Part shown: positions 25,208-33,425 of the stretch, in pieces
Numbering within the stretch: the first letter of the stretch is position 1
Layout: every line of letters begins with the position of its first letter
Origin: an uncultured Prevotella sp.
GTDB lineage: Bacteria; Bacteroidota; Bacteroidia; Bacteroidales; Bacteroidaceae
Reading direction: 5' to 3'
Assembly: GCA_944320305.1 (NCBI GenBank)
Contig: CALUGW010000021.1
Location: forward strand, 1-35,098
DNA length: 35,098 bases
Program-made: the position numbers and the translations under genes
The notes under the pieces: model-generated
Databases searched by the model: none
Told to the model about the DNA's origin: nothing
The model's input: only the letters and a program-made list of their open reading frames with translations

Positions 25208-25278
25208 TGGGATATGGTGTAATGGTAACACTACAGATTCTGGTCCTGTCATTCTTGGTTCGAGTCCGAGTATCCCAA
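25208..25278 (+). tRNA. tRNA-Gln (anticodon CUG)
   Basis: 71 bases. The 7-bp acceptor stem is TGGGATA with TATCCCA, with discriminator A at 25278 and no encoded CCA. A D-arm with GGTGTAATGGTAACAC is followed by anticodon stem ACAG/CTGT and loop TTCTGGT, giving anticodon CTG at 25240-25242, which reads CAG. The T-arm is CTTGG-TTCGAGT-CCGAG. The U1-A72 first pair suits glutamine tRNA. It is a single-gene unit with its own promoter and terminator. Confidence 0.95.
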
Positions 25279-25279
25279 C

Positions 25280-25310
25280 AAAGAGGTCTCCGCACGGAGG
25301 CCTCTTTTCT
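25280..25310 (+). terminator. Terminator after tRNA-Gln
   Basis: AAAGAGG-T-CTCCG pairs with CGGAG-G-CCTCTTT, ending in TTTTCT, directly behind the tRNA. The stretch from here to the rsfS promoter (25311-25462) is GC-rich; I see no gene or clear structure in it. Confidence 0.85.
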
Positions 25311-25462
25311 GTTTTGCCTCTCTTCGGCGTTCGCAGCCGGAGCGCGTCAGAGCCGGGGCGTGGCGCTTGTAAACTTTCTGGCATTGTGTCAGCCCGGCGG
25401 GCAGGCGGGCTGGCGTCGGTGGGCAGGCGTCGTGCGTAAAAACTTAATTATTCCCAATTTAT

Positions 25463-25493
25463 TTTGCGCTTTTGCGTATTTCCATTAACTTTG
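25463..25493 (+). promoter_or_regulatory. Promoter of rsfS-ftsH-cdsA
   Basis: TTTG (25463-25466), a 19-base spacer, and TAACTTTG (25486-25493). This is a textbook Bacteroidetes promoter, but it lies about 180 bp before the first gene. Confidence 0.8.
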
Positions 25494-25500
25494 CAAAGTA

Positions 25501-25678
25501 TTGTGCGTGGCCGCAAGCGGCAGGCTGTTGCGGCTTATCCTCAGTGCAGGCGGCGTTGGCCGCGGCGGCGCGTGCGACAGGCGCTCAAGGCGCGTAGGCT
25601 AAGAGTCACAGGGCGCGCTGCCGGGGAATGGCATTGTTTTTGCTTAAAAGTAATCAACAATCACATCTAATTATATTA
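25501..25678 (+). other. Long GC-rich leader of rsfS operon, candidate structured RNA
   Basis: About 130 GC-rich bases with several local stems: GCCG-CAAG-CGGC near 25511, GCGGC-GTTG-GCCGC near 25552, and a GCGC/GCGC hairpin near 25580. A possible long-range pairing joins CGGCAG (about 25518) and CTGCCG (about 25619). An AT-rich stretch with GTTTTTGC follows, leading into the rsfS start. There is no ORF with support. It could be a riboswitch-like leader, or a separate small RNA ending near the T-run at 25636-25641. I do not recognise a known family. Confidence 0.4.
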
Positions 25679-26038
25679 ATGGAACAGACAAACCAATTGG
25701 TCCAAACAATTACCAAAGGAATCCAAGAGAAAAAAGGAAAAGACATAGTAATAGCCGACCTCAGTCCTATTGAGGGCGCCATCTGCCGGTATTTCGTCAT
25801 TTGCCAAGGCTCGTCTCCGGCCCAGGTGGAGGCCATAACGGAGTCCGTCGGCGACATGGTGCGTGCCGAGGTGGGCGAGAAGCCGATGAGGGTGGTCGGT
25901 CTGGACAACGCCCAGTGGGTGGCTATGGATTACAGCGACGTGCTCGTTCACATCTTTCTGCCCGACGTGCGCCAGTATTACAATTTAGAAAACTTGTGGG
26001 AAGACGCCCTCTTCACCAAGATACCAAACGCAGAGTAA
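25679..26038 (+). CDS. rsfS: Ribosomal silencing factor RsfS
   Basis: 119-residue Iojap/RsfS protein that binds ribosomal protein uL14 and blocks joining of the ribosomal subunits when nutrients are scarce. Family features: KKGKDIVIADLS near the N-terminus, CRYFVICQGSSPAQVEAI, RVVGLDNAQWVAMDYSDVLVHIF and the ending RQYYNLENLWEDA. The ATG at 25679 (MEQTNQLVQTITKGIQEKKGK) gives the usual length; an upstream ATG at 25628 would add residues coded by the leader. It is followed 7 bp later by ftsH, forming a three-gene operon with cdsA. Confidence 0.95.
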   Translation: MEQTNQLVQTITKGIQEKKGKDIVIADLSPIEGAICRYFVICQGSSPAQVEAITESVGDMVRAEVGEKPMRVVGLDNAQWVAMDYSDVLVHIFLPDVRQYYNLENLWEDALFTKIPNAE

Positions 26039-26045
26039 GGACAAG

Positions 26046-28154
26046 ATGGACAACAATCAGAACAATCCGAAGATGAACATGCCCAAGTTCAACATGAACT
26101 GGATCTACGGTATGGTCATCATTGCCCTCTTCCTTCTGTGGTTCACAGGCGGGGGGCAGAAGTCAAGCATACAGACGGAGACGTCTTATTCGCAGTTCAA
26201 GGCCATGGTGATGAAAGGCTATGCCTCGAGGATTGTGGTCAACAAAGACAAGAACACGCTTCAGATGTACGTCAAGGCGGAGCACATCCGCGATGTGTTC
26301 GGCAAGGGAGTGCAGCAGACCGGAAAGGAACCCTCGGTGACAGTTGAGTTCGGATCGGTAGACCAGGTGGAGCAGTTCATCGACCAGGCCCGCCAGCAGA
26401 AGAAGTTCAACGGAGACTACAGCTATGAGAACCAGAAGGACAACGAGCTGCTGACAATCCTCTTCAACCTGCTTCCGTTCATTCTTTTCATCGGAATGTG
26501 GGTCTACTTCATGCGCCGCATGAGCGGCGGCGGCTCGGCCGGAGGGGCCGGCGGCGTGTTCAGCGTGGGCAAGAGCAAGGCCAAAATGTATGAGAAAGGA
26601 GGCGAGATCAACGTCACTTTCAAGGACGTGGCAGGCCAGGCCGGCGCGAAACAGGAGGTTCAGGAGATTGTTGACTTCCTGAAGAACCCGAAGAAATACA
26701 CGGAGCTGGGCGGAAAAATACCCAAGGGAGCGCTTCTTGTGGGCCCGCCGGGAACCGGAAAGACGCTTCTTGCCAAGGCGGTGGCCGGCGAGGCGGGCGT
26801 GCCTTTCTTCTCGATGAGCGGCTCCGACTTCGTCGAGATGTTCGTCGGAGTGGGAGCCAGCCGTGTGCGCGACCTGTTCCGTCAGGCCAAGGAGAAGTCG
26901 CCGTGCATCATTTTCATCGACGAGATCGACGCGGTGGGTCGCGCCCGCAGCAAGAACCCGGCCATGGGCGGCAATGACGAGCGCGAGAACACCCTCAACG
27001 CCCTGCTCACCGAGATGGACGGATTCGGCACAAACAGCGGCGTTATAATCCTCGCCGCCACCAACAGGGCCGATATGCTCGACTCCGCGCTGCTCCGCGC
27101 GGGCCGCTTCGACCGCCAGATTCACGTCGATCTGCCCGACCTCAATGAGCGCAAAGAGGTTTTCAAGGTGCACCTGAGGCCCGTGAAGACGGACGATTCG
27201 GTGGATATCGACTTTCTGGCGCGGCAGACTCCGGGCTTCTCCGGGGCCGACATAGCCAACGTGTGCAACGAGGCCGCCCTCATAGCGGCGCGCCACAACA
27301 GCAGCGCGGTGGGCAAGCAGGACTTCCTCGACGCCGTTGACCGCATCATCGGAGGCCTGGAGAAGAAGACAAAGATAATGACCGACAAGGAGAAGGAGAC
27401 CATCGCCATCCACGAGGCTGGTCATGCCACCATATCGTGGTTTACCGAGCACGCCAACCCGCTGGTTAAGGTCAGCATCGTTCCGCGCGGCCGTGCGCTC
27501 GGCGCGGCATGGTATCTGCCGGAGGAAAGAGCCATCACCACAAAGGAGGAGATGCTCGACGAGATGTGCGCCACGCTCGGAGGGCGCGCCGCCGAGGAGC
27601 TTTTCACCGGCCACATCTCCACCGGTGCCATGAACGACCTGGAGCGGGTGACCAAGAGCGCCTACGGAATGATTGCCTACGCCGGCATGAGTGACAGGCT
27701 GCCCAACATCTGTTACTACAACAACTCGGAGTATAACTTCCAGAAGCCTTACTCAGAAACCACGGCGAAAGTCATCGACGACGAGGTGCGCGCGATGATA
27801 AACAGCCAGTACGACCGTGCGAAGCAGATACTGAAGGAGCACGGCGAGGGCCACGCCAAGCTGGCCAAGCTGCTCATCGAGCGCGAGGTGATTTTTGCGG
27901 AAGATGTGGAGAAGATTTTCGGCAAGCGTCCGTGGACGAGCCGTTCGGAGGAGTTGCTTGAGGCGCAGCAGCGCGCCGAGGCCGAGGCCATGGCCGAGCA
28001 CAGAGCGAAAGAGCTTGAGGCACAGGGCAGACGGCTCGGCGAGCCGGAGCCTGGCGCAGCCGGAAGCGGTGCCGACGGCATGGGGGCAGAGCCTGCGGCA
28101 GACCCGCAGGAAGGCCCGACAGACAGCAAACAGAACAAAAACGACAACGAATGA
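26046..28154 (+). CDS. ftsH: ATP-dependent membrane zinc protease FtsH
   Basis: 702-residue AAA+ metalloprotease that extracts and degrades membrane and short-lived proteins as a hexamer in the inner membrane. TM1 is about 19-34, then a periplasmic domain, then TM2 about 137-157. The AAA module has Walker A GPPGTGKT (233-240), Walker [10 protein letters not shown] (D292, E293), and the second region of homology around [20 protein letters not shown]. The zinc site is HEAGH (456-460), with the third ligand in the [10 protein letters not shown] region downstream. The tail from about 640 is low-complexity, Glu/Ala/Gly-rich and probably disordered. It overlaps cdsA by ATGA. Confidence 0.98.
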   Translation: MDNNQNNPKMNMPKFNMNWIYGMVIIALFLLWFTGGGQKSSIQTETSYSQFKAMVMKGYASRIVVNKDKNTLQMYVKAEHIRDVFGKGVQQTGKEPSVTVEFGSVDQVEQFIDQARQQKKFNGDYSYENQKDNELLTILFNLLPFILFIGMWVYFMRRMSGGGSAGGAGGVFSVGKSKAKMYEKGGEINVTFKDVAGQAGAKQEVQEIVDFLKNPKKYTELGGKIPKGALLVGPPGTGKTLLAKAVAGEAGVPFFSMSGSDFVEMFVGVGASRVRDLFRQAKEKSPCIIFIDEIDAVGRARSKNPAMGGNDERENTLNALLTEMDGFGTNSGVIILAATNRADMLDSALLRAGRFDRQIHVDLPDLNERKEVFKVHLRPVKTDDSVDIDFLARQTPGFSGADIANVCNEAALIAARHNSSAVGKQDFLDAVDRIIGGLEKKTKIMTDKEKETIAIHEAGHATISWFTEHANPLVKVSIVPRGRALGAAWYLPEERAITTKEEMLDEMCATLGGRAAEELFTGHISTGAMNDLERVTKSAYGMIAYAGMSDRLPNICYYNNSEYNFQKPYSETTAKVIDDEVRAMINSQYDRAKQILKEHGEGHAKLAKLLIEREVIFAEDVEKIFGKRPWTSRSEELLEAQQRAEAEAMAEHRAKELEAQGRRLGEPEPGAAGSGADGMGAEPAADPQEGPTDSKQNKNDNE

Positions 28155-28999
28155 GCAATTTCTTAGTACGTACCGTCACCGGAATATTCTTCGTCGCGGC
28201 CGTTGTGGTGAGCTTTATAGACCCTCTGGCAATGACGTTTCTCTTCGCGCTGGTCACAGGAATGACCGTGTGGGAGTTCACCGGACTGGTCAACCGGCGT
28301 GAGAATGTGGACACGAACCGCCTGATCTGCACCGTGGCAGGAGTGTATTTCTTTGTGGCCGTGGTGGGCTTCTGCAGCGGACTCACGCCGTCGGCCGTGT
28401 TCATTCCCTATCTCATAACCATTATTTACTTGCTCGTGGCCGAGCTTTACGCCAAGAATCCCGACCCCGTCAGCACCTGGGCGCACACCATGATGAGCCA
28501 GCTCTACATCGCGCTGCCGCTGTCGATGCTCGGCGTTCTGGCTTTCCGCTCCACGCCGTTCGGCACCGACTATGTGGCCACCATACCGCTCAGCGTGTTC
28601 GTCTTCCTCTGGATCAACGACACCGGCGCCTATTGCTGCGGCTCGCTGCTGGGCCGCCACAAGCTGTTTCCGCGCGTCAGTCCGGGCAAGAGCTGGGAAG
28701 GCTCGGCGGGAGGCGCCGTGTTTGTGGCCGCCGCGGCCGTGCTGATATGGCATCTGACCGAGCTTTACGGCATGAACGAGCTGCAGCTCAGCGTATATGA
28801 GTGGGTGGGGCTGGGACTCACCGTGACCGTCTTCGGCACATGGGGCGACCTTGTGGAGAGCCTGCTGAAGCGCACGCTGGGCATCAAGGACAGCGGAAAG
28901 ATTCTGCCGGGGCACGGCGGAATGCTCGACCGCTTCGACTCCTCGCTGCTCGCGCTGCCCGCCGCCGTGGTCTATCTTTACACTCTGACGCTGTTCTGA
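28151..28999 (+). CDS. cdsA: Phosphatidate cytidylyltransferase CdsA
   Basis: 282-residue integral membrane enzyme that makes CDP-diacylglycerol from phosphatidate and CTP, the precursor of all phospholipids, including the phosphatidylglycerol used by the cardiolipin synthase in this window. It has about eight hydrophobic segments. The signature is complete: SPGKSWEGSAGG, then KRTLGIKDSGKILPGHGG, followed by MLDRFDS. The ATG at 28151 overlaps the ftsH stop, so it is translationally coupled and last in the rsfS-ftsH-cdsA operon, followed by a strong terminator. Confidence 0.97.
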   Translation: MSNFLVRTVTGIFFVAAVVVSFIDPLAMTFLFALVTGMTVWEFTGLVNRRENVDTNRLICTVAGVYFFVAVVGFCSGLTPSAVFIPYLITIIYLLVAELYAKNPDPVSTWAHTMMSQLYIALPLSMLGVLAFRSTPFGTDYVATIPLSVFVFLWINDTGAYCCGSLLGRHKLFPRVSPGKSWEGSAGGAVFVAAAAVLIWHLTELYGMNELQLSVYEWVGLGLTVTVFGTWGDLVESLLKRTLGIKDSGKILPGHGGMLDRFDSSLLALPAAVVYLYTLTLF

Positions 29000-29073
29000 C
29001 GCCGCCCGCCGTCCGTCGGCGGGGCAAGCGGCGGAATCAAACCGAGCCTTCATAACATTTGTTTAATATTGAG

Positions 29074-29110
29074 AAAGCCTGCCGGCCACGTGTGCCGGCA
29101 GGCTTTTTTT
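29074..29110 (+). terminator. Rho-independent terminator after cdsA
   Basis: A 13-bp perfect stem (AAAGCCTGCCGGC with GCCGGCAGGCTTT), a 7-base loop, and a run of seven T. It lies between convergent cdsA and cstA. On the other strand the stem has an A/G-rich tail with only a short CTTTCTC, so it is best for the plus strand. Confidence 0.92.
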
Positions 29111-29138
29111 CATGTGTTCGCCCCAGGTGTCATGGCCG

Positions 29139-30587
29139 TCAGCCTTTGGCGCCTGCCGCAGGCTTGCGCCGCCTGTACCACAGGGCGAAGAGCGCGGCCG
29201 ACAGGACAAACACCACCGCGGCCACCACGTAGCCCACCGCCGCGGGCAGTCCGAAGGCGTTGTCGGAGATGAGCAGGAACGACGTGCAGACTGAGGTCAT
29301 GAACATGGCGGGCAGTAGCGTGATGACAAACGGCTTGCCCTTGCGCGTGAGATACACCGTGACGGCCCACAGCGTGAACACGGCCAGCGTCTGGTTGGCC
29401 CATCCGAAGTAGCTCCACACCACGTTGAAGCCGTCGGCGTCGGCAATGTTGTACCACAGCATGGCCAGCGTCACGGCGAACACCGGCACGCAGATGTAGA
29501 TGCGCTTGCGCACCGTGTGCTGCTCCAGATGCAGAAACTCGGCGATGATGAGCCGCGCGCTGCGCAGCGCGGTGTCGCCGCTGGTTATCGGGGCTGCCAC
29601 GACGCCGAGTATGGCCAGCGCCCCGCCGAACAGGCCGAGCCATCCCTGCGACACCGTCGTGACCACCTCGGGGGCCTGCAGGGTTGCGGGTACGCCCAGT
29701 TCCTCAGCCGCGCCGCCGTAGAAGAAGTACATCGACACCGTGGCCCATATCAGGGCCACCACGCCCTCGGTGATCATCGCGCCGTAGAACAGCGGGCGCC
29801 CCTGCCGCTCGCTCCTGATGCAGCGCGCCATGAGGGGGCTTTGCGTGGCGTGGAAGCCGCTGATGGCGCCGCAGGCGATGGTGATGAAGAGGCAGGGGAA
29901 TATCGGCCCTGAGGCCGGGCTCATGTTGGCCAGGCCGTCGGAAAGCTCGGGCAGCGACGGCCACTTCACCAAGAGCACCGCCATAAGCGCCACCGCCATG
30001 AAGAGCATGGCCACGGCGAAGAGCGGATAGATGCGCCCGATGATCTTGTCGATGGGCAGCAGCGTGGCCAGGAAGTAGTAGGCGAAGATGATGACGCACC
30101 AGGCGTAGACCCACGTCAGCCCCTCGCCGCAGAGCTTGCCGAGGATGAGCGCTGGGCTGTAGACGAACACCGCGCCGACCATCAGCAGCAGGAACACCGA
30201 GAAGACCAGCATCACCTTCTTGGTGCGCTGGCCCAGGTAGTCGCCCACAAGCTCGGGCAGTCCGGCGCCGCCGTGGCGCATCGAGAGCATGCCGCTGAGG
30301 TAGTCGTGCACCGCTCCGGCAAATATGCAGCCGAAGACAATCCACAGATAGGCCGAGGGGCCGAACATGGCGCCCATTATAGCGCCGAAGATGGGTCCCG
30401 TGCCGGCGATGTTGAGAAACTGGATCATGAACACCTTCCACCCCGGCAGCGCCACGTAGTCAACACCGTCGGCCATGCTCACGGCCGGCGTGGGTCTGTC
30501 GTCGGGGGCGAACACGCGCTCCACGATGCGCCCGTAAACAAGGTAGCCCACAACGAGGGCCACCAGACTCAAAACAAATGTTATCAT
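29139..30587 (-). CDS. cstA: Carbon starvation protein CstA family transporter
   Basis: 482-residue polytopic membrane protein of the CstA family, which takes up peptides or pyruvate and is known from carbon-starved Enterobacteria. The N-terminus is typical (MITFVLSLVALVVGYLVYGRIVERVF). Conserved family blocks: PGWKVFMIQFLNIAGTGPI, GGAGLPELVGDYLG, ISGFHATQSPLMARC and PITSGDTALRSARLI. It has about 12-13 membrane helices. It is shorter than the E. coli protein of about 700 residues; this short form is common in Bacteroidetes. The leader has a small palindrome, TGTTTG-ATAA-CAAACA (30612-30627), that might bind a regulator. Confidence 0.93.
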   Translation of the reverse strand: MITFVLSLVALVVGYLVYGRIVERVFAPDDRPTPAVSMADGVDYVALPGWKVFMIQFLNIAGTGPIFGAIMGAMFGPSAYLWIVFGCIFAGAVHDYLSGMLSMRHGGAGLPELVGDYLGQRTKKVMLVFSVFLLLMVGAVFVYSPALILGKLCGEGLTWVYAWCVIIFAYYFLATLLPIDKIIGRIYPLFAVAMLFMAVALMAVLLVKWPSLPELSDGLANMSPASGPIFPCLFITIACGAISGFHATQSPLMARCIRSERQGRPLFYGAMITEGVVALIWATVSMYFFYGGAAEELGVPATLQAPEVVTTVSQGWLGLFGGALAILGVVAAPITSGDTALRSARLIIAEFLHLEQHTVRKRIYICVPVFAVTLAMLWYNIADADGFNVVWSYFGWANQTLAVFTLWAVTVYLTRKGKPFVITLLPAMFMTSVCTSFLLISDNAFGLPAAVGYVVAAVVFVLSAALFALWYRRRKPAAGAKG

Positions 30588-30631
30588 ATCATATTTGCAA
30601 TTTAACGGTCTTGTTTGATAACAAACAGCCG

Positions 30632-30639
30632 CAAAATTA
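30632..30639 (-). promoter_or_regulatory. -7 box for cstA
   Basis: The minus strand reads TAATTTTGCGG, matching TAnnTTTG. The palindrome at 30612-30627 falls at or just after the predicted start site. Confidence 0.55.
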
Positions 30640-30674
30640 CTAATTTTTATTCGAAAAGAAAAGCCGGCGGCCTT

Positions 30675-30713
30675 AAAAATGCGCTCCGGCAGACAAAACC
30701 CGCGCCGGAGTGC
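30675..30713 (-). terminator. Terminator downstream of the lipoprotein gene
   Basis: GCACTCCGGC pairs with GCCGGAGCGC (30704-30713 with 30681-30690; one G-T pair), followed on the minus strand by ATTTTTAAGG. A second, longer GC-rich hairpin without a U-run (30730-30771, about 16 bp with one bulge) lies between it and the stop codon. Confidence 0.6.
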
Positions 30714-30819
30714 GGCCCGAAATGTAAATCTCCCGCCCGCTCCGGGCTGAGATGCCGGGAGCGGGCGGGAGGCAGTTCCGGCGTCTGCCGCCGTGGCAGA
30801 CGGGCCGCGTGTCCGCGCG

Positions 30820-31584
30820 TCAGTGTATTTTCTCCATCGCGTAATATTTGGGATTGCCGGGGTCGAGGTCGAAGAACACGACTCTCTCGGCGCTTATCTC
30901 GCTAATCCTCAGGCTCCAGACGAAACCGTCGTTGGTTGTCAGCGTCAGTGTCATCGTGTCCAGGTCGATTGTGTAGCGGAAGTCATCGCCGCCGGGAGCG
31001 TCGAGGTCCTGGGAGCGTCGGAAGTGGCACGTGCCTTCGGTCTCGCCCTCGGGTTTGACAAAGAAAAAGGAATACTCGTCGGGCAGGGTGTCGTCGGTGT
31101 GCCACCAGCCCCGCAGCATGTCGCGCAGTGACATAACGCCGCTGGGAGCGTCATCCCCGCCGTCCCCGCCGGGAGCCGCCGACGATACCTTTGTGTAAGT
31201 GTACAGCGGCGTGCCGTCGTCATCGATGAACTGCAGCGTGAGCTTACTGTCCGTCACCGACACAATCTTTATGCGCCAGGCGTAAGTGTCGTCGCCGCTG
31301 TCACGCAGGGCTATGGTGCCGTCCTGGCTGTTGTATATGTAGGCATACTTCTCCACGCCGCTGCCGTCGGTTTCGGGATTGTTGCTGAAGAAGCAGTTGT
31401 CGCCCCTGACAATGAAATAGGGATACTCCGTTCCGTCGTTGTTGTCGAGGCTCCACGTGCCCTGAAGAGCGGCGACCACAGCTTCGCTTCCGCCTCCGTC
31501 GTCGTCGCTGCTGCACGAGGCGAATCCGAGACACACGGCGATGGCCATCAGCGCCGCCGTCAAAATGTTCTTTTCTTTTCTCAT
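30820..31584 (-). CDS. Lipoprotein with two lipocalin-like beta halves
   Basis: 254 residues from the ATG at 31584. The N-terminus MRKEKNILTAALMAIAVCLGFASC is a signal peptide with a lipobox (cleavage before Cys24), followed by SSDDDGGGSE; an acidic stretch after the Cys is typical of surface-exported lipoproteins in Bacteroidetes. Two beta-rich halves follow, each starting with a G-W core: LQGTWSLDNNDGTEYPYF, and later MLRGWWHTDDTLPDEYSF. They are joined by a Gly/Asp linker (SSAAPGGDGGDDAPSG). This resembles lipocalin-like domains of Bacteroides proteins, but the family is not certain and no ligand can be named. The frame extends to 31767, but that part overlaps the promoter. Confidence 0.75.
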   Translation of the reverse strand: MRKEKNILTAALMAIAVCLGFASCSSDDDGGGSEAVVAALQGTWSLDNNDGTEYPYFIVRGDNCFFSNNPETDGSGVEKYAYIYNSQDGTIALRDSGDDTYAWRIKIVSVTDSKLTLQFIDDDGTPLYTYTKVSSAAPGGDGGDDAPSGVMSLRDMLRGWWHTDDTLPDEYSFFFVKPEGETEGTCHFRRSQDLDAPGGDDFRYTIDLDTMTLTLTTNDGFVWSLRISEISAERVVFFDLDPGNPKYYAMEKIH

Positions 31585-31692
31585 AAAACAAGATATTGGT
31601 TGGTTAAAATTAATCGATTTCCATCCTCCCCGCGCAGTGCCCCCGTTGTCGGTTGTGCCCTGGCGGCAGCGCCGTTCGGTGGGTGATGTCTG

Positions 31693-31700
31693 CAAAGATA
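31693..31700 (-). promoter_or_regulatory. -7 box for the lipoprotein gene
   Basis: The minus strand reads TATCTTTGCAGAC, a match to TAnnTTTG. The leader is about 100 bases. Confidence 0.6.
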
Positions 31701-31809
31701 ATGTTTTTTTCTCACTTAACGGCCATCCATTGCAAAAAAGCATGGAGAACAGGTGTCTTGTGAGCAAAATCTCCGGGCTGCCCGTCGGAGGTGAACAAAC
31801 CTTTCAACT

Positions 31810-32372
31810 GTTAATTTCGGAGCCATGAAGCCTCTGAAATTCCGCGAATTTGAAAATAAAACCGCCCCGGCCGCAAATTCGCGAAATATGAGTGTGCAAC
31901 CGTAACTTATTGGCCTTATAGGACTTATAGGTCTTATAAGCCCTATTGTGCAATAAAACCAGCCCCCGAAACCACCCTTTTCAGCCTCCAAAACGGCCTT
32001 TTCCGCCCCGCGAAAAGGGTCATATCGGCCTCCGATATGGCCTATATCGCAATGCAAAACGGCCCATATCGCAATGCAATACAGGCCGTTTTGCAAAATC
32101 GTCCGCTGTTTTTGGCGCAACAAGGGGGCAAAAGCCGCCCGGAAATTTCTATTTCGGCGGAAAATGAAGTGTTAAAATTCAGGAGGCAGGAGACAGGAGA
32201 CGAGAGACAGACAACAGCCCCGCGGAATTAAGAATGAAGAGTTAAGAATGAAGAAAGACTGCCCATGAGACTGTTTTTCTTAACTCTTAACTCTTCATTC
32301 TTAATTGTTTCGTGGGGAGAGGCCGCCGCGCCGAAAGGTGGACGCGGGTCTGGCGTCAGCCACAGAGGTGAT
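31810..32372 (-). repeat. Large dispersed composite repeat, copy 4 (inverted)
   Basis: Same element as copy 1, on the opposite strand. From left to right: an end at GTTAATTT, the TGAGTGTGCAACCGTAA word, 9-bp units (about 31915-31942), CGGCCTTTTCCGCCCCGCG, 22-bp units (about 32025-32095), the GGAAATTTCTATTTC block, four 7-bp units (about 32180-32208), the AT-rich inverted repeat (about 32227-32306), then the cap including TCGTGGGGAGAGGCC. The outermost cap (about 32345-32372) also matches copy 1 (335-365), showing that the element is longer than copies 2 and 3 suggest. No gene is supported in 31701-32399. Confidence 0.85.
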
Positions 32373-32399
32373 TCTTTTAATCTTTAATTTTTTTACCTT

Positions 32400-33329
32400 T
32401 TAATTCTCTTCACTTCTTTGTTCCCTCTTCATGTCGGCGCGGCTCTTCGACTTGGTGACGAGCCACACGCCGCCGAACACCAGCGCCACGGCCAGGGCGT
32501 GGGCCGGGCCGAACACTCCCAGGCCCATGGCCACGCTGACCACTACCGACGTGACCGGCTGCAGGTAGTTGTAGATGCTCACCACGGTGGGGCGGAGCGT
32601 GCGCTGGCCCGTCATCATGAGTATGTAGCAGAGGAAGGTGCCCACCACCACCACGTAGGCCGCCTCGAGCCACGCGCCCGCCGGTATGCCCGCGCGCAGC
32701 TGTGCGGCGGTGTCGGCGGCGGTGAACGGCGCCACGAGCAGCGTGGCGAAGGTGAACATCCACTTGTTGACGGTGAACACCGAGTAGCGCTGCACGAGCG
32801 GGCGGAACAGCGCCAGGTAGAGCGCGAAGGAGAACTGGGCGAACAGGCAGAGCAGGTCGCCGCTCAGGTTGCCCGCCTTGGGGCTGTCAGCGCGTGCGCT
32901 GGTGAGAATCAGTATGAGCGCCCCGCTGAAGCCCATGAGCACTCCTGTGGCCTTCTTTCCCGTGACGGGCTCCTTCAGTATGAGCGCCGAGAGCACCATG
33001 GCGAATATGGGCGCCGAGGTGGTGACGATGCTGGCGTTGACAGGCGAGGTCATGCTCAGGCCGATGATGTAGCAGCACTGGTTGAAGACCAGGCCCAGCA
33101 GGCCGGCGAAGAGCAGGCGCACGAGGTCGCGCCGGGGCACGCGCTCGCGGGCTGTGAAGAGCGAGGCCGCCCAGAAGAGCGCCGCCGCCCCGGCCACGCG
33201 CAGTGTCACCAGGGCCGTGCCGCTGATGCCGTGGGCCATGGCGTCCTTGCCCACCGGGGCCATGAGACCCCAGAACACGCAGGCGAGAAACAGGCTGATG
33301 TGGGCCGCAAGAGGCCGTTTGTTATCCAT
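32400..33329 (-). CDS. EamA/DMT-family transporter
   Basis: 309-residue drug/metabolite transporter-type membrane protein with ten predicted helices in two EamA repeats: first about 10-140 (ISLFLACVFWGLMAPVGKDA, then VNASIVTTSAPIFAMVLSALIL), second about 160-295 (FSFALYLALFRPLV, then IYNYLQPVTSVVVSVAMGLGVF). Members export amino acids or other small metabolites, and the substrate cannot be read here. The tail is charged (KSKSRADMKREQRSEEN). It is a single gene with its own promoter, divergent from the ATPase gene and ending next to repeat copy 4. Confidence 0.92.
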   Translation of the reverse strand: MDNKRPLAAHISLFLACVFWGLMAPVGKDAMAHGISGTALVTLRVAGAAALFWAASLFTARERVPRRDLVRLLFAGLLGLVFNQCCYIIGLSMTSPVNASIVTTSAPIFAMVLSALILKEPVTGKKATGVLMGFSGALILILTSARADSPKAGNLSGDLLCLFAQFSFALYLALFRPLVQRYSVFTVNKWMFTFATLLVAPFTAADTAAQLRAGIPAGAWLEAAYVVVVGTFLCYILMMTGQRTLRPTVVSIYNYLQPVTSVVVSVAMGLGVFGPAHALAVALVFGGVWLVTKSKSRADMKREQRSEEN

Positions 33330-33360
33330 TCTTTTCTGTTATTTTAATAAAAACCGGCTG

Positions 33361-33368
33361 CAAAAGTA
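33361..33368 (-). promoter_or_regulatory. -7 box for the EamA transporter gene
   Basis: The minus strand reads TACTTTTGCAGCC, matching TAnnTTTG, about 30 bp before the start codon. Confidence 0.6.
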
Positions 33369-33390
33369 CACATTTTCCCGCAAAAATGCC

Positions 33391-33398
33391 TATATTTG
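33391..33398 (+). promoter_or_regulatory. -7 box for the ATPase-DUF4435 operon
   Basis: TATATTTG followed by CGATT matches TAnnTTTG. A start site near 33405 leaves a 20-base leader for the ATG at 33426 and excludes the in-frame start at 33396. Confidence 0.65.
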
Positions 33399-33425
33399 CG
33401 ATTAAGAATTCAAGCCGGAGGCAAT

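Noticed and set aside
29087-29093. CACGTG near the cdsA terminator, and other CACGTG words, considered as parS
   Set aside because: None has the flanking symmetry of a parS site. This one is the loop of a terminator.
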